From Streptomyces marincola (GTDB lineage: Bacteria > Actinomycetota > Actinomycetes > Streptomycetales > Streptomycetaceae), in NCBI RefSeq assembly GCF_020410765.1, contig NZ_CP084541.1:3290501-3354500 (forward strand): a stretch of DNA of 64,000 bases, given 5' to 3'. Below, in pieces: positions 51,760 to 61,597 of this stretch. Positions within the stretch are counted from its first letter, which is position 1. Each line of letters begins with the position of its first letter. A model generated the notes under the pieces. That model saw only the letters and a program-made list of their open reading frames with translations, was not told where the DNA came from and did no database searches. Made by a program: the position numbers and the translations under genes.

Positions 51760-52887
51760 TCAGCGGCGGGGGATGCGCCAGGAGCCGGGGCCGCGTTCCT
51801 TGTCGCGCTTCTCCTCGATGGCCTTGCTCTCGTCCGGCCTGACCCGGTGGATGACCACGACCCGGTCGGTCAGCTCAAGCCGCTGCGCCTCGGGTTCGTC
51901 GAAGCCGATGCGGCGGTGACCCCGTATCACGGCGACGACCAAGTCCTCGCACTCACGCGGGGAGCGCCCGGCCTCCGCCTTGGTGACCGGGCGTTCGCGC
52001 AGGCTCAGGCCCTGGCCGTGCTGGATCAGGTCGTCCATCACCGCGCCCGAGTTGGGACTGATCATCGACAGCCCGAGAAGCCGGCCGACGGCGCTCGCGC
52101 TCGTGATGACGGAGTCCGCGCCGGACTGCTTCAGCAGCGGCACGTTCTCCTCCTCGCGCACCGAGGCGACGATGCGCACCGACGCGCTCAGCTGCTTGAC
52201 CGTCAGCGCCACGAGCACGGCGGTGTCGTCGCGCTGGGTGGCGATGACGACCTGCCGGGCGCGGCCCACTCGGGCCCGGGTCAGCACACTGCTGCGGGTC
52301 GCGTCGCCGACGACGCCGGCATAGCCCTCGGCGTTGGCCTGTTCGACGACGGCGGCGTTCGGGTCGACGACGACGATGCGGTCCTGGCCGAGGCCGGCGC
52401 TCATCAGCGTTTCCGCCGCGGACCTGCCCTTGGTGCCGAAGCCGACGATGACGGTGTGGTCGCGCAAGGTCTTCCTCCAGTGAGCCAGCCGCCACTGGTC
52501 GCGGGTGCGCTCGGTCAGCACTTCGAGTGTGGTGCCGACCAGGATGATCAGGAACAGCACACGGAGCGGTGTGATCAGGAAGGTGGTGATGAGTCTGGCG
52601 CCGTCGGACGCCGGGACGACATCGCCGTAGCCCGTGGTCGACAGGGAGACGGTGACGTAGTAGAGCACGTCGATGAACCCGACGTGGCCGTCATGGTTGT
52701 CGGTGTAGCCGCCGCGATCGGCCCAGACCAGGACGACGGCCGTGAGCAGCACGACCAGGGCCATGCACAGCCGGCGGATGACCTGGACCAGCGGCCCCGC
52801 CACGCCGCGCGGCAGGTTGACGCCGAGCGCGTGACTGCTGTCGTCGTCGTCCTCGTCCCTGCGCCCCCCGGGGGTGGGCAGTCTCAT
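51760..52887 (-). CDS. Potassium channel with TrkA-N (RCK) domain
   Basis: A 375-aa channel subunit. Membrane helix 1 is at about residues 38-56, the pore loop has the selectivity filter TTGYGD at 84-89, and helix 2 is at about 100-125. An RCK/TrkA-N Rossmann domain (VIVGFGTKGRSAAE, near residue 146) and a TrkA-C-like end follow. It would conduct K+ across the plasma membrane under ligand control. ATG 52887 overlaps the moeA stop by 4 bases, so it is the last gene of a three-gene set. Confidence 0.9.
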   Translation of the reverse strand: MRLPTPGGRRDEDDDDSSHALGVNLPRGVAGPLVQVIRRLCMALVVLLTAVVLVWADRGGYTDNHDGHVGFIDVLYYVTVSLSTTGYGDVVPASDGARLITTFLITPLRVLFLIILVGTTLEVLTERTRDQWRLAHWRKTLRDHTVIVGFGTKGRSAAETLMSAGLGQDRIVVVDPNAAVVEQANAEGYAGVVGDATRSSVLTRARVGRARQVVIATQRDDTAVLVALTVKQLSASVRIVASVREEENVPLLKQSGADSVITSASAVGRLLGLSMISPNSGAVMDDLIQHGQGLSLRERPVTKAEAGRSPRECEDLVVAVIRGHRRIGFDEPEAQRLELTDRVVVIHRVRPDESKAIEEKRDKERGPGSWRIPRR

Positions 52888-54218
52888 GTCGCCGGCAGGT
52901 CGAGGAGGCGGGCCCGGTCCCCGGCCCGGGCGCCGCCCGGCGGGATCACCGCGAGCGCGGCGGCGGCGGCGATGCCGCGCAGCATCGCCGGGCCCGCGTA
53001 GGCGAGCGGCATGGCCACGCCCGGCTCGGGCAGCTCGACGGGGACGAGGCGGGTGTCCTCTGGGTGGCCGCGGACGTCGTCGGCCAGCCGCGCGTGCCGC
53101 TGCGGGGCGGACGGGCGGTCGGCGAGCGCGCGCAGCAGCGGTTCGGCCAGGGTCAGCAGGCCGGAGACGGCGGCGAGCGGGTTGCCGGGGAGGCCGACCA
53201 GCGGGGTGCCGCCCGGCAGTTCGGCGAGCAGCATGGGGTGTCCTGGGCGGACGGCGACGCCGCTCACGAGGAGGTGCGCGCCGAGGCGGGACAGGACGGC
53301 GCGCAGGTGGTCCATGGGGCCGGCGGCGGTCGACCCGGTGGTGACGATGACATCGGCGCGGCTGGTGCTCATCGCCTCGTGCAGGGCCTCGGCGTCGTCG
53401 CCGAGCCTGCGGGTCACCATCACCTGGGCGCCGAGCGCGGTCAGCCAGGGGCCGGTCATCGGGCCCAGGGCATCCCTGATGCGGCCGTCGTGCGGCAGCC
53501 CGCGGAACAGGAGTTCGTCGCCGAGGACGAGCACTTCGGCGCGCGGGCGCGGCCGGACGGCCAGTTGGTCGTAGCCGGCCGCGGCGGCGAGGCCGAGCGC
53601 GGCGGGCGTGAGAGTGGCGCGGGCCGGCAGCAGCTCCGTGCCGCTGCGGCACTCCTGGCCGCGCGGGCGGATGTCGGAGCCAGGCTGCGGGCTGGCGCCG
53701 TGCAGGCGGCCGTGCGCCACGTCCCCCCGCTCGGCTCGCAGCACCGCGGTGGCGCCCTCGGGCACGCGGGCGCCGGTGGCGATGGGCACCGCCTCGCCGT
53801 CGGTGAGCGGCGCGGTGCCGGGCGAGCCGGCCAGCAGGCCGGGCCCCTCCGCGGTCAGCCGCCAGGGCCCGGGGCCCGCGACCGCCCAGCCGTCCATGGC
53901 GGAGGTGTCGAACGCGGGGAGGTCGGTCAGGGCGGCCAGCGGCGCGGCGAGGGTGTGCCCGAGGGCGAGGTCGAGGGGCAGCCGGCGCGGCGGCAGCGGG
54001 CGCACCGCGCGGTAGGCCGTCGCCCTGGCGCTCTCCCAGGCGGGCCTGACCTGCCCGGCGGGCGCCTCGTCCTGGACGGCGGCCAGCGGGTCGGCGGGCG
54101 CGGGGGTGGGGGAAGCGGCCGTTCTCGGCCGCGCGACGCCGCGGCGTCCGGCGCCTCGGGCGGCGGCAGCGGCCGGGCCGTTGGCGAGGGCGAGCGCGTC
54201 GTCGAACTCGTCGGTCAT
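52884..54218 (-). CDS. moeA: Molybdopterin molybdotransferase
   Basis: A 444-aa MoeA that inserts molybdate into adenylyl-molybdopterin. After an extra N-terminal region of about 60 aa come the LPAFDTSAMDGWAV motif, the MoCF domain (VIVTTGSTAAGPMDHL, LLVSGVAVRPGHPM, GLPGNPLAAVSG) and the C-terminal domain. TTGST replaces the common TTGGxSxG, but this is seen in some actinobacterial homologues. ATGA overlaps couple it to mobA upstream and to the K+ channel downstream. Confidence 0.9.
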   Translation of the reverse strand: MTDEFDDALALANGPAAAAARGAGRRGVARPRTAASPTPAPADPLAAVQDEAPAGQVRPAWESARATAYRAVRPLPPRRLPLDLALGHTLAAPLAALTDLPAFDTSAMDGWAVAGPGPWRLTAEGPGLLAGSPGTAPLTDGEAVPIATGARVPEGATAVLRAERGDVAHGRLHGASPQPGSDIRPRGQECRSGTELLPARATLTPAALGLAAAAGYDQLAVRPRPRAEVLVLGDELLFRGLPHDGRIRDALGPMTGPWLTALGAQVMVTRRLGDDAEALHEAMSTSRADVIVTTGSTAAGPMDHLRAVLSRLGAHLLVSGVAVRPGHPMLLAELPGGTPLVGLPGNPLAAVSGLLTLAEPLLRALADRPSAPQRHARLADDVRGHPEDTRLVPVELPEPGVAMPLAYAGPAMLRGIAAAAALAVIPPGGARAGDRARLLDLPAT

Positions 54219-55042
54219 CTCCCTGGCTCCTCCTGCTGCTCCTGCTGCCAGGTTCCGGCGAGCGCGGTGACCTTGCGTGCCGCCTCGACGGGCGACATCC
54301 CGTGCAGGGCCGCCGCGTACCCGATGAGGAACGTGGTCAGCGGGGCCGCCGGGCGGGCCACGCCGTGTGCGGCGTCCCTGGCGGCGTCGAGCAGCGCGGT
54401 GGTGTCCACATCGGGGTCGATGCCGAGTTCGGTCTTGACCGCGGCGATCCATTCGTCGAGCACGTTCCCATCGTCCCTGATCCTGGCGCGCGCCGTGGCG
54501 ATGTCCGCCCAGGTGTCGCAGTCCAGATCGCCGGGCGAGGGCAGGCGGCCGAGAGTGAGGCCGGACAGCAGGAGCTTGAGCGGCAGCCCGGCGAGCGTTC
54601 CGAACTCGGATGCCAGCAGCGCCAGTTCACGGCGCAGCGGCTCGGCCCTGTAGACAGCGGTGAGGGGCTGGTCCTGGCCCTCGGCGTCGTGCAGCAACGC
54701 GCCGTCGGCACCCTCGGGCACGGCGAGCAGGCGGTGGACGGTTCCGGTGGTCAGGAACGGCAGGTCGGCGGCGAACACCGCGACCAGCGGGTGCCGCGTG
54801 TGCCGAAGTCCGGCGTGCAGGGCCGCGAGCGGCCCCCCGCCCGGCGGGTCCTCGCGCGCCCACACGACGGGTCGCGCGGTGGGGCGGCGCGGCCCGACGA
54901 CGACGGTGGCGGCGGCGTCGGGGCAGGCGGCGAGCACGCGGTCGAGCAGGGAGCGGGCGCCGACCCGGACGGCCGGTTTGTCCGCCCCGCCGAGGCGGCG
55001 GGCCGCGCCGCCGGCGAGTACCACGGCATCGTAGGAAGCCAT
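54215..55042 (-). CDS. mobA: MobA-type nucleotidyltransferase fused to a DUF6457-like domain
   Basis: A 275-aa protein. Residues about 1-190 form the MobA/IspD-like nucleotidyltransferase (VVLAGGAARRLGGADKPAV, FAADLPF) that would convert molybdopterin to its guanine dinucleotide. Residues about 195-275 (LDEWIAAVKTELGID, KVTALAGTWQQE) fit the small DUF6457-type domain often found beside or fused to MobA in actinobacteria. The signature LAGG-x-RR-x-G-x-K is intact except for an Ala insertion. ATG 55042 lacks a strong ribosome binding site. Confidence 0.85.
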   Translation of the reverse strand: MASYDAVVLAGGAARRLGGADKPAVRVGARSLLDRVLAACPDAAATVVVGPRRPTARPVVWAREDPPGGGPLAALHAGLRHTRHPLVAVFAADLPFLTTGTVHRLLAVPEGADGALLHDAEGQDQPLTAVYRAEPLRRELALLASEFGTLAGLPLKLLLSGLTLGRLPSPGDLDCDTWADIATARARIRDDGNVLDEWIAAVKTELGIDPDVDTTALLDAARDAAHGVARPAAPLTTFLIGYAAALHGMSPVEAARKVTALAGTWQQEQQEEPGR

Positions 55043-55065
55043 GCCGGAACGGTACTCGCCCCCCG

Positions 55066-56453
55066 TCAGACCTCGCGCAGCAGGAGCAGCGGCTCCTCGA
55101 CGAGGGCGGCGGCCTCGCGCAGGCACCCGGCGGCGGTGCCGCCGTCGCAGACGCGGTGGTCGAAGGTGAGGGAGAGCTGCACGACGTGGCGCAGCGCGAG
55201 CCGGCCCCGGTGCTCCCAGGGTTTGCGCACGATGCGGCCGACGCCGAGCATGGCCGCCTCGGGGTGGTTGAGCAGCGGCGTGGAGCCGTCGACGCCGAGC
55301 GGGCCGTAGTTGTTGAGGGTGAAGGTCGATCCGCCGAGCGCGGCGGGTGGCAGCGTCCCGGCGCGGGCCTGCTCGGTGACGCGGGCGAGTTCGGCCGCGA
55401 GTGCGCCGGTGCCGAGCGTGTGGGCGTCGTGGACCACGGGCACGAGCAGCCCGCGGTCGGTCTGCACGGCGATGCCCAGGTGCACCGACGGGTGCCGTAC
55501 GACGGCCGGTCCCTCGGGGTCGAAGGTGGCGTTCAGCCCGGGGTGGCGCGCGAGGGCGGCCACGCAGATGCGGGCGAGCAGCGCGAGCAGTGGAAGTTCC
55601 GTGCGCCGCTTGGCCGCGAGCAGCTCGGTGGCGTCGGCGTCCAGCCAGCAGGTCGCGGCCGGGACGCGCTGGGCGAGGGCGACGCGTTCCGCCATCGCCG
55701 CGTGCACGCCGCGCAGCGGGGTCCGCACGCCCGCGGCGGGCGCCCCGGCCGCCCCGGCGGGGTCGCCAGCGGCGGCCCGTTCCGCGCCCCCGCCCGCGGC
55801 CTGCTCCGCGGCTCGTTCCGCGGCCTTCGGGGAAGCCTTTTCCGCTGCCTGCTCTGCCGCATTCCCTGCTGCTTTTTCTGCCGCTTCCTCTGCTGCTTTT
55901 TCAAGGTCTCCCCGCACGATGAGCCCGCCGGGTCCCGAGCCGGTCACCCGCCGCAGGTCGATGCCCCGGTCGCGGGCCAGGCGGCGCAGCAGCGGCGAGG
56001 CGACGGCCACCGGCCGTTCGCGGCCCTCCCCGGCAAGCGGACCGCCCCCCGGCTCCTCGCGCGCGGGGGCGACCTGGTCCGCGGCGGTGGGGGAAGGAGC
56101 CGGGGGCCGGGGTCCGTAGCCGACCAGGACGGGGTCCCGGCCGGGCTCGGCGTCGGCGGCCACCCGGATCAGCGGGCTGCCGACGGGGACTTCCGCGCCG
56201 GTGGCGCCGAAGCGTTCGGTGACGGTGCCCGCGTACGGGCACGGGACCTCGACCTGGGCCTTGGCCGTCTCCACCTCGACGACGGGCTGGTCGATCTCCA
56301 CGCGGTCGCCGACGTCCACGAGCCAGCGCGTGATCTCGGCCCCGGTCAGGCCCTCGCCCAGGTCGGGCAGCCGGAACTCGCGCACCGCCGCCCCCCGCCC
56401 GGCGGCGGCGTCGGCGGACTCGGCGGACTCGGCGGGTGTGTTCCGCGTGGTCG

Positions 56454-56457
<4 letters not shown>
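55066..56457 (-). CDS. bkdC: Dihydrolipoamide acyltransferase E2 (operon 2)
   Basis: A 463-aa E2 with a lipoyl domain (lipoylated Lys66), a peripheral-subunit-binding domain (near residues 160-190, LLRRLARDRGIDLRRVTGSG) and a catalytic domain with FDHRVCDG. Between the last two lies an unusual stretch of about 50 aa made almost only of Ala, Glu, Lys, Gln and Gly, encoded by AT-richer codons (AAA, GCA, GAA) unlike the rest of the gene. It overlaps E1beta by ATGA. No E3 gene is present. Confidence 0.9.
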
Positions 56458-57442
<985 letters not shown>

Positions 57443-57446
<4 letters not shown>

Positions 57447-58582
57447 GACCCGGCTCCCGCGCCCGCACGACCGTGCCCCGTCCCCGTGACGCCCGTTCCT
57501 GCGGCAGACGTCCCGGCGACGCCCGTTCCTGCGGCGAACGCGGCCGCCTGCTCGCGCAGGTGCGGCGTCGGCGCGGCGTAGACGTGGGCGAACAGGTCGC
57601 CGGGCGCGAGTTCCGGGTCCCTGCCCAGCGCCTCGCGCAGCGTGGCGGCGAGCCGTTCCGCGTCCGCGCGCGCCTCCGCCTCGGCCGCGTCGGTGAGCAA
57701 CCCGTGCCGCCGCAGCTCCTGTTCGAGCCGGGCCAGCGGGTCGCGGGCGCGCCAGGCGGCGACTTCGGCCTCGTCGCGGTAGCGGGTCGCGTCGTCGGCG
57801 TTGGTGTGCGCGTCGATGCGGTAGGTCAGCGCCTCGACGAGCGTCGGGCCGCCACCGGAACGCGCCCGGCGCAGCGCCTCGGTCAGCACGTGGTGCACGG
57901 CGGGCGCGTCGTTGCCGTCCACGAGCCGGCCCGGCATTCCGTACCCCACGGCCTTGTGCGCGATGCTGGGGGCCGCGGTCTGCTTGGCCAGCGGGACGGA
58001 GATGGCCCAGCCGTTGTTCTGCACGAGGAAGACGACGGGGGCGCGCCAGACGGCGGCGAAGTTCAGCGCCTCGTGGAAGTCGCCCTCCGATGTGCCGCCG
58101 TCGCCGACGAGGCCGAGCACGGCGACGTCGTCGCCGCGCAGCCGAGCGGCGTGCGCCAGGCCGACGGCGTGCGGGAGTTGGGTGGCCAGCGGGGTGCACA
58201 GCGGCGCGACGCGGGCGGCGCGCGGGTCGTACCCGGTGTGCCAGTCGCCGCGCAGCAGGCCGAGCACGGCCACCGGGTCGAGCCCGCGGGTGACGGCGGC
58301 CAGCGTGTCGCGGTAGCTGGGGAACAGCCAGTCGCGCGGGCCGAGCGCGAGCCCCGCGGCCACCTGGCACGCCTCCTGCCCGGTCGACGACGGGTAGACG
58401 GCCAGCCTGCCCTGCCGGGTGAGCGCGGTGGCCTGCGTGTTGAACCGCCGGCCGCGCACCAGTGCGCGGTACAGCCGCGGCCACAGGCCGGGGTCTGGGG
58501 GCGTGGTGCCGAGCAGCCGGAACGGTTCCTCGTCCGGCGACGGTGTCGGCGGTTGTGCGACGGTCAGGTCGGAGACGGTCAT
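57443..58582 (-). CDS. bkdA: 2-oxo-acid dehydrogenase E1 alpha subunit (operon 2)
   Basis: A 379-aa ThDP-binding subunit with GDGGTSEGD...NNGWAIS, a fitting R-x-D-x-H-T (RIDAHT) phosphorylation-loop-like region and a Gly/Thr/Ala-rich C-terminal tail (GTGVAGTSAAGTGVTGTG) from a short internal duplication. ATG 58582 has the consensus AGGAGGTG. It is the first gene of operon 2 and divergent from an Lrp/AsnC gene, the arrangement of BkdR-regulated bkd operons. Branched-chain keto acids are the likely substrates. Confidence 0.9.
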
Positions 58583-58616
58583 GGCGGGCACCTCCTCGCG
58601 GCGCGCTACCCTCCCT

Positions 58617-58630
58617 ACCGATTGTTCGGT
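58617..58630. promoter_or_regulatory. Inverted repeat between operon 2 and the Lrp gene
   Basis: ACCGATTGTTCGGT has 5-bp perfect arms and lies 35 bp before the E1alpha start, in the divergent gap. It is a plausible site for the Lrp-type regulator. Confidence 0.45.
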
Positions 58631-58730
58631 TGAGAAGGCAGCTTGGCTACCGGCCGGGAGGCCCTGTGGACACCTGGCCCGGTATGACGTGGTATGGGGG
58701 CAGGACGTCCAGGGAGGGAGCCGGAAACGC

Positions 58731-59249
58731 ATGCCTGACGACCAGTTGCCCAGCCACGACGCAGCGGCCGTGGACTCGGCGCCCCCCGCCCGTCCCCTCG
58801 ACCCGATCGACGCGGCGATCCTGCGGCTGCTGCGCGCCGACGGGCGCGCGTCGGTGCGTTCGGTCGCCGAGCAGGTGCACATCTCGCGGGCGAACGCCTA
58901 CGCGCGCATCAACCGCCTCATCGAGGACGGGGTGATACGCGGCTTCTCGGTCCGCGTCGACCACGAGCGGGCGGGCCAGGCGGCCTCCGCGTACATCACG
59001 TTGAAGATCGTGCAGGACAGCTGGCGTTCGGTGCGCGCCAAGCTCCAGGCCCTGCCGGGCGCCGCGCACATCGCCCTGGTCAGCGGCGACTTCGACGTGC
59101 TGCTGCTCGTCCACACGGCGGACAACCGGGCGTTGCGCGAGCTGGTGCTCACCCGCATCCAGGCGATGCCCGAGGTGCTGAGCACCCGGACGCTGCTGGT
59201 GTTCGAGGAACAGGACCTGCTGCCCGGCCGCCCGCCGGCCCACCGCTGA
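58731..59249 (+). CDS. bkdR: Lrp/AsnC-family regulator (BkdR-like)
   Basis: A 172-aa regulator. The helix-turn-helix is at about residues 26-75 (LDPIDAAILRLLRADGRASVRSVAEQVHISRANAYARINRL) and a C-terminal RAM/AsnC ligand domain follows. It is divergent from operon 2. BkdR-type Lrp proteins control bkd genes in actinobacteria in response to branched-chain amino acids. GGGAGGGAG precedes ATG 58731. It converges on the nitric oxide synthase gene. Confidence 0.9.
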   Translation: MPDDQLPSHDAAAVDSAPPARPLDPIDAAILRLLRADGRASVRSVAEQVHISRANAYARINRLIEDGVIRGFSVRVDHERAGQAASAYITLKIVQDSWRSVRAKLQALPGAAHIALVSGDFDVLLLVHTADNRALRELVLTRIQAMPEVLSTRTLLVFEEQDLLPGRPPAHR

Positions 59250-59260
59250 GGCCGCGGCCG

Positions 59261-59326
59261 GGCCGCGCCCGCGACGCGACCGCACCGCCGGAGGGCGAGT
59301 GCCGCGCGCCCACCGCGGGCGCGGCC
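59261..59326. terminator. Convergent hairpin between Lrp and NOS genes
   Basis: GGCCGCGCCCGCG (59261-59273) pairs with CGCGGGCGCGGCC (59314-59326), a 13-bp perfect stem with a 40-base loop. Confidence 0.6.
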
Positions 59327-59354
59327 GGTGCCGCGCGCTCACCACCGCGAGCGC

Positions 59355-60518
59355 TCAGTGGGCCACCGGGCAGCGGCCTTCGGCGAGCGCGCGGGCCTCG
59401 TCGTCGAGGTAGAAGTTCGGCCGCAGGTCCGCCTCGTCGTAGTACCGGTGGTACACGGGGGTCAGGCCGCCGGAGACGGGCGGCACGATCCACGACCAGT
59501 CGGCGGGCACCACGCGCCCCTGCGCCTCCTCGCGCGCGAGGTGGGTGAGGAAGCGGTGGGACTCGGTGTGGTGGTCGCTGATCTTCACGCCGGCGCGCTC
59601 GAACGAGTGCAGGACGGCGAGGTTGAGTTCGACCAGCGCGCGGTCGCGCCACAGGGTGGTCTCGCGCGAGGTGTCGAGCCCGAGCAGCCCGGCGACGACG
59701 GGCAGCAGGTTGTAGCGGTCGGGGTCGACCAGGTTCCGCGCCCCGATCTCGGTGCCCATGTACCAGCCGTTGAACGGGGCCAGGGGGTAGTCGATGCCGC
59801 CGATCGACAGCCGCATGTTGGAGATGGCGGGCAGCGCGTGCCAGCGCAGGCCGAGTGCGGCGAATCGCGGGTCCTCGGGGTGCTCGATGGGCACTTCGAG
59901 CACCAGGTCCCGTGGCACGTCGAACAGTTGCGGCTTGTCGCCGTGCGTCTGGACGACCAGCGGCAGCACGTCGAACCAGCCGCCCGGCGCCTGCCAGCCC
60001 ATGCGCCGTACGACATCGGTGAACGCGGTGTGCGCCTGGTCGCCCACCGGGCTGCCGTCGGCCGCGCGGTAACCGGCGTAGCGGATGAGCTGCGCGTTCC
60101 ACACCCGGGGCGCGGGTCGGTGCGGGGTGGCCGGGGCGAACACCGAGATCAGCGGGCGGATGCGGCCCTCGTTGGTGGCGAGACGCAGGTGGTCGAGGAG
60201 GTGTCCGTGTATCTCGGCGCCGGTCAGCGCGGCGCGCCGGTCGAGGACGCGCAGGCTTTTCCAGTACAGGCGGCCGATGCAGCGGCTCGCGTTGCGCCAC
60301 GCGACCCGCGCGCCGAACTCAAGCTCGGCGGGCGTGTGCCGGTAGGTGCCCGTGTGGTCGAGGCTTTCGCGTATCTGGCGCAGCCGCGTGCCGAACGGCA
60401 CCGGCTGCTCGGGCTGTTCTGTGTGGAACAGGCGGACGAAGTCCTCCGCCTCCTGCCAGTCGGGCACTCGCCAGGCCGGTGCGGCGGCGGGGCGGTGGGG
60501 CTGCGCGTGGGGATGCAT
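59355..60518 (-). CDS. nos: Bacterial nitric oxide synthase oxygenase
   Basis: A 387-aa NOS oxygenase domain that makes NO and citrulline from arginine. The proximal heme ligand is C80 (WRNASRCIGRLYW). Substrate-site sequences are present: RYAGYRAADGS, FDVLPLVVQ, NMRLSIGGIDY, FNGWYMGTEIGARNL and the C-terminal W-x2-P helix. There is no reductase domain, as usual in bacteria, so it relies on other reductases. ATG 60518 has GGAAG 5 bases upstream. It follows a TetR gene on the same strand. Confidence 0.95.
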   Translation of the reverse strand: MHPHAQPHRPAAAPAWRVPDWQEAEDFVRLFHTEQPEQPVPFGTRLRQIRESLDHTGTYRHTPAELEFGARVAWRNASRCIGRLYWKSLRVLDRRAALTGAEIHGHLLDHLRLATNEGRIRPLISVFAPATPHRPAPRVWNAQLIRYAGYRAADGSPVGDQAHTAFTDVVRRMGWQAPGGWFDVLPLVVQTHGDKPQLFDVPRDLVLEVPIEHPEDPRFAALGLRWHALPAISNMRLSIGGIDYPLAPFNGWYMGTEIGARNLVDPDRYNLLPVVAGLLGLDTSRETTLWRDRALVELNLAVLHSFERAGVKISDHHTESHRFLTHLAREEAQGRVVPADWSWIVPPVSGGLTPVYHRYYDEADLRPNFYLDDEARALAEGRCPVAH

Positions 60519-60704
60519 GGACTTCCAGGGTCGGTGGACGGGCACGCGTGCGCCGCGGGGCACCCGCCGCGCACGTTCGGCCTGCTGAGTCGTCGGTCCT
60601 GCTCGATGGCCGGGCGGGCCCGGTGCTCCGGGCCCACCCGATTCGGTGCGTGTTCGGTGCGTATGGTGCCTGTGATGCCTGTGGTGCGTCATCCCCCGCG
60701 GGCG

Positions 60705-61406
60705 TCAGCGTAGTTGAGGCGCGCCCTCCGAAGCCATGCCGCCCGGATCGGCCTCGCCCGCACCCGCGCCGCCCGCACCCGCCTCGCCGGAGACCGCCCC
60801 GCCCGCGCCCGCGGCCCGGGGCGCCGCCCGCAGCCCCGTGAACGCCACGGCCACGACCGCCTCGACGACCTCGGCCGCGACGCGCGGCCCGCCGCGCTGC
60901 GGCCGGTACCACTCGACGACCGAGTTGATCATCCCGAACAGCAACCGCGTCGCCAGCCGCGCGTCGGGTTCCGGCCGCAGGTCGCCGTCGGCCGCCGCCC
61001 GCCGCAGCAGCTCGGCCACCCGGTGGTCGAACTCGCGGCGGCGGCGCAGCGCCCTGCGCTCCGTCTCGGTGTTGCCGCGCACCCGCAGCAGCAGCGTGAC
61101 GTAGGGCAGCCGCTCCATGAGGACCTCGGTGGTGCGGCGCACGACGTGTTCGAGCCGGTCGACGGGTCGGCCGGTCCGCGCGGCGGGCTCGTCGAGCACG
61201 GCGAACAGGCCGTCGAGCGCGTGGTCAACGGCGCGCCGCAGCAGGTCCTCCTTGCCCGGAACATGGTGGTAGATGGAGGACTTGGAGATGCCCGCGGCCC
61301 GGCTCAGATGCTCCATCGACGTGCCGTCGTAGCCGCGTTCGTTGAACACCGCGACGGCCACTTCGAGCAGCGACTGCGGCGTGTGGGTCTCGCGCCTGCC
61401 TGCCAT
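60705..61406 (-). CDS. TetR-family regulator, divergent from paaN
   Basis: A 233-aa regulator with a TetR helix-turn-helix (LLEVAVAVFNERGYDGTSMEHLSRAAGISKSSIYHHV) at about residues 14-52 and a helical ligand domain. The last 35 aa are Gly/Ala-rich. It is divergent from paaN, a common placement for PaaR-type regulators of phenylacetate genes. A CCGA...TCGG element at 61567-61582 lies between them. GGAG precedes ATG 61406. Confidence 0.9.
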   Translation of the reverse strand: MAGRRETHTPQSLLEVAVAVFNERGYDGTSMEHLSRAAGISKSSIYHHVPGKEDLLRRAVDHALDGLFAVLDEPAARTGRPVDRLEHVVRRTTEVLMERLPYVTLLLRVRGNTETERRALRRRREFDHRVAELLRRAAADGDLRPEPDARLATRLLFGMINSVVEWYRPQRGGPRVAAEVVEAVVAVAFTGLRAAPRAAGAGGAVSGEAGAGGAGAGEADPGGMASEGAPQLR

Positions 61407-61566
61407 GTCGCGTCGCTCCGTTCCCCGGGTCGTTCCCGCGCGTTCCCCGCGACGACCGCCGTCCCGGGCTCGGCGCGCACACCGCGCACGCCGTGGCGCG
61501 CACACCGCACGCGCCGCCGCACGGCCGCCGGCACGCGCCGCCGCGGTGCCAGGCCGCACTCTTGCA

Positions 61567-61582
61567 CCGACCGTTCGTTCGG
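61567..61582. promoter_or_regulatory. Possible TetR operator upstream of paaN
   Basis: CCGACCGTTCGTTCGG has inverted CCGA/TCGG ends and lies 15 bp before the paaN start; the inner bases are only partly symmetric. Confidence 0.4.
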
Positions 61583-61597
61583 CAGCAGTATCGTGCC

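Noticed and set aside
51028..53001. Long plus-strand ORF across the K+ channel
   Set aside because: It is antisense to a channel with a clear TTGYGD filter and RCK domain, and has no recognisable domain of its own.
60519..60692. His-rich N-terminal extension of the NOS ORF
   Set aside because: The repeat-rich His/Arg/Thr region has no NOS similarity. The ATG at 60518 has a ribosome binding site and fits the usual bacterial NOS length.
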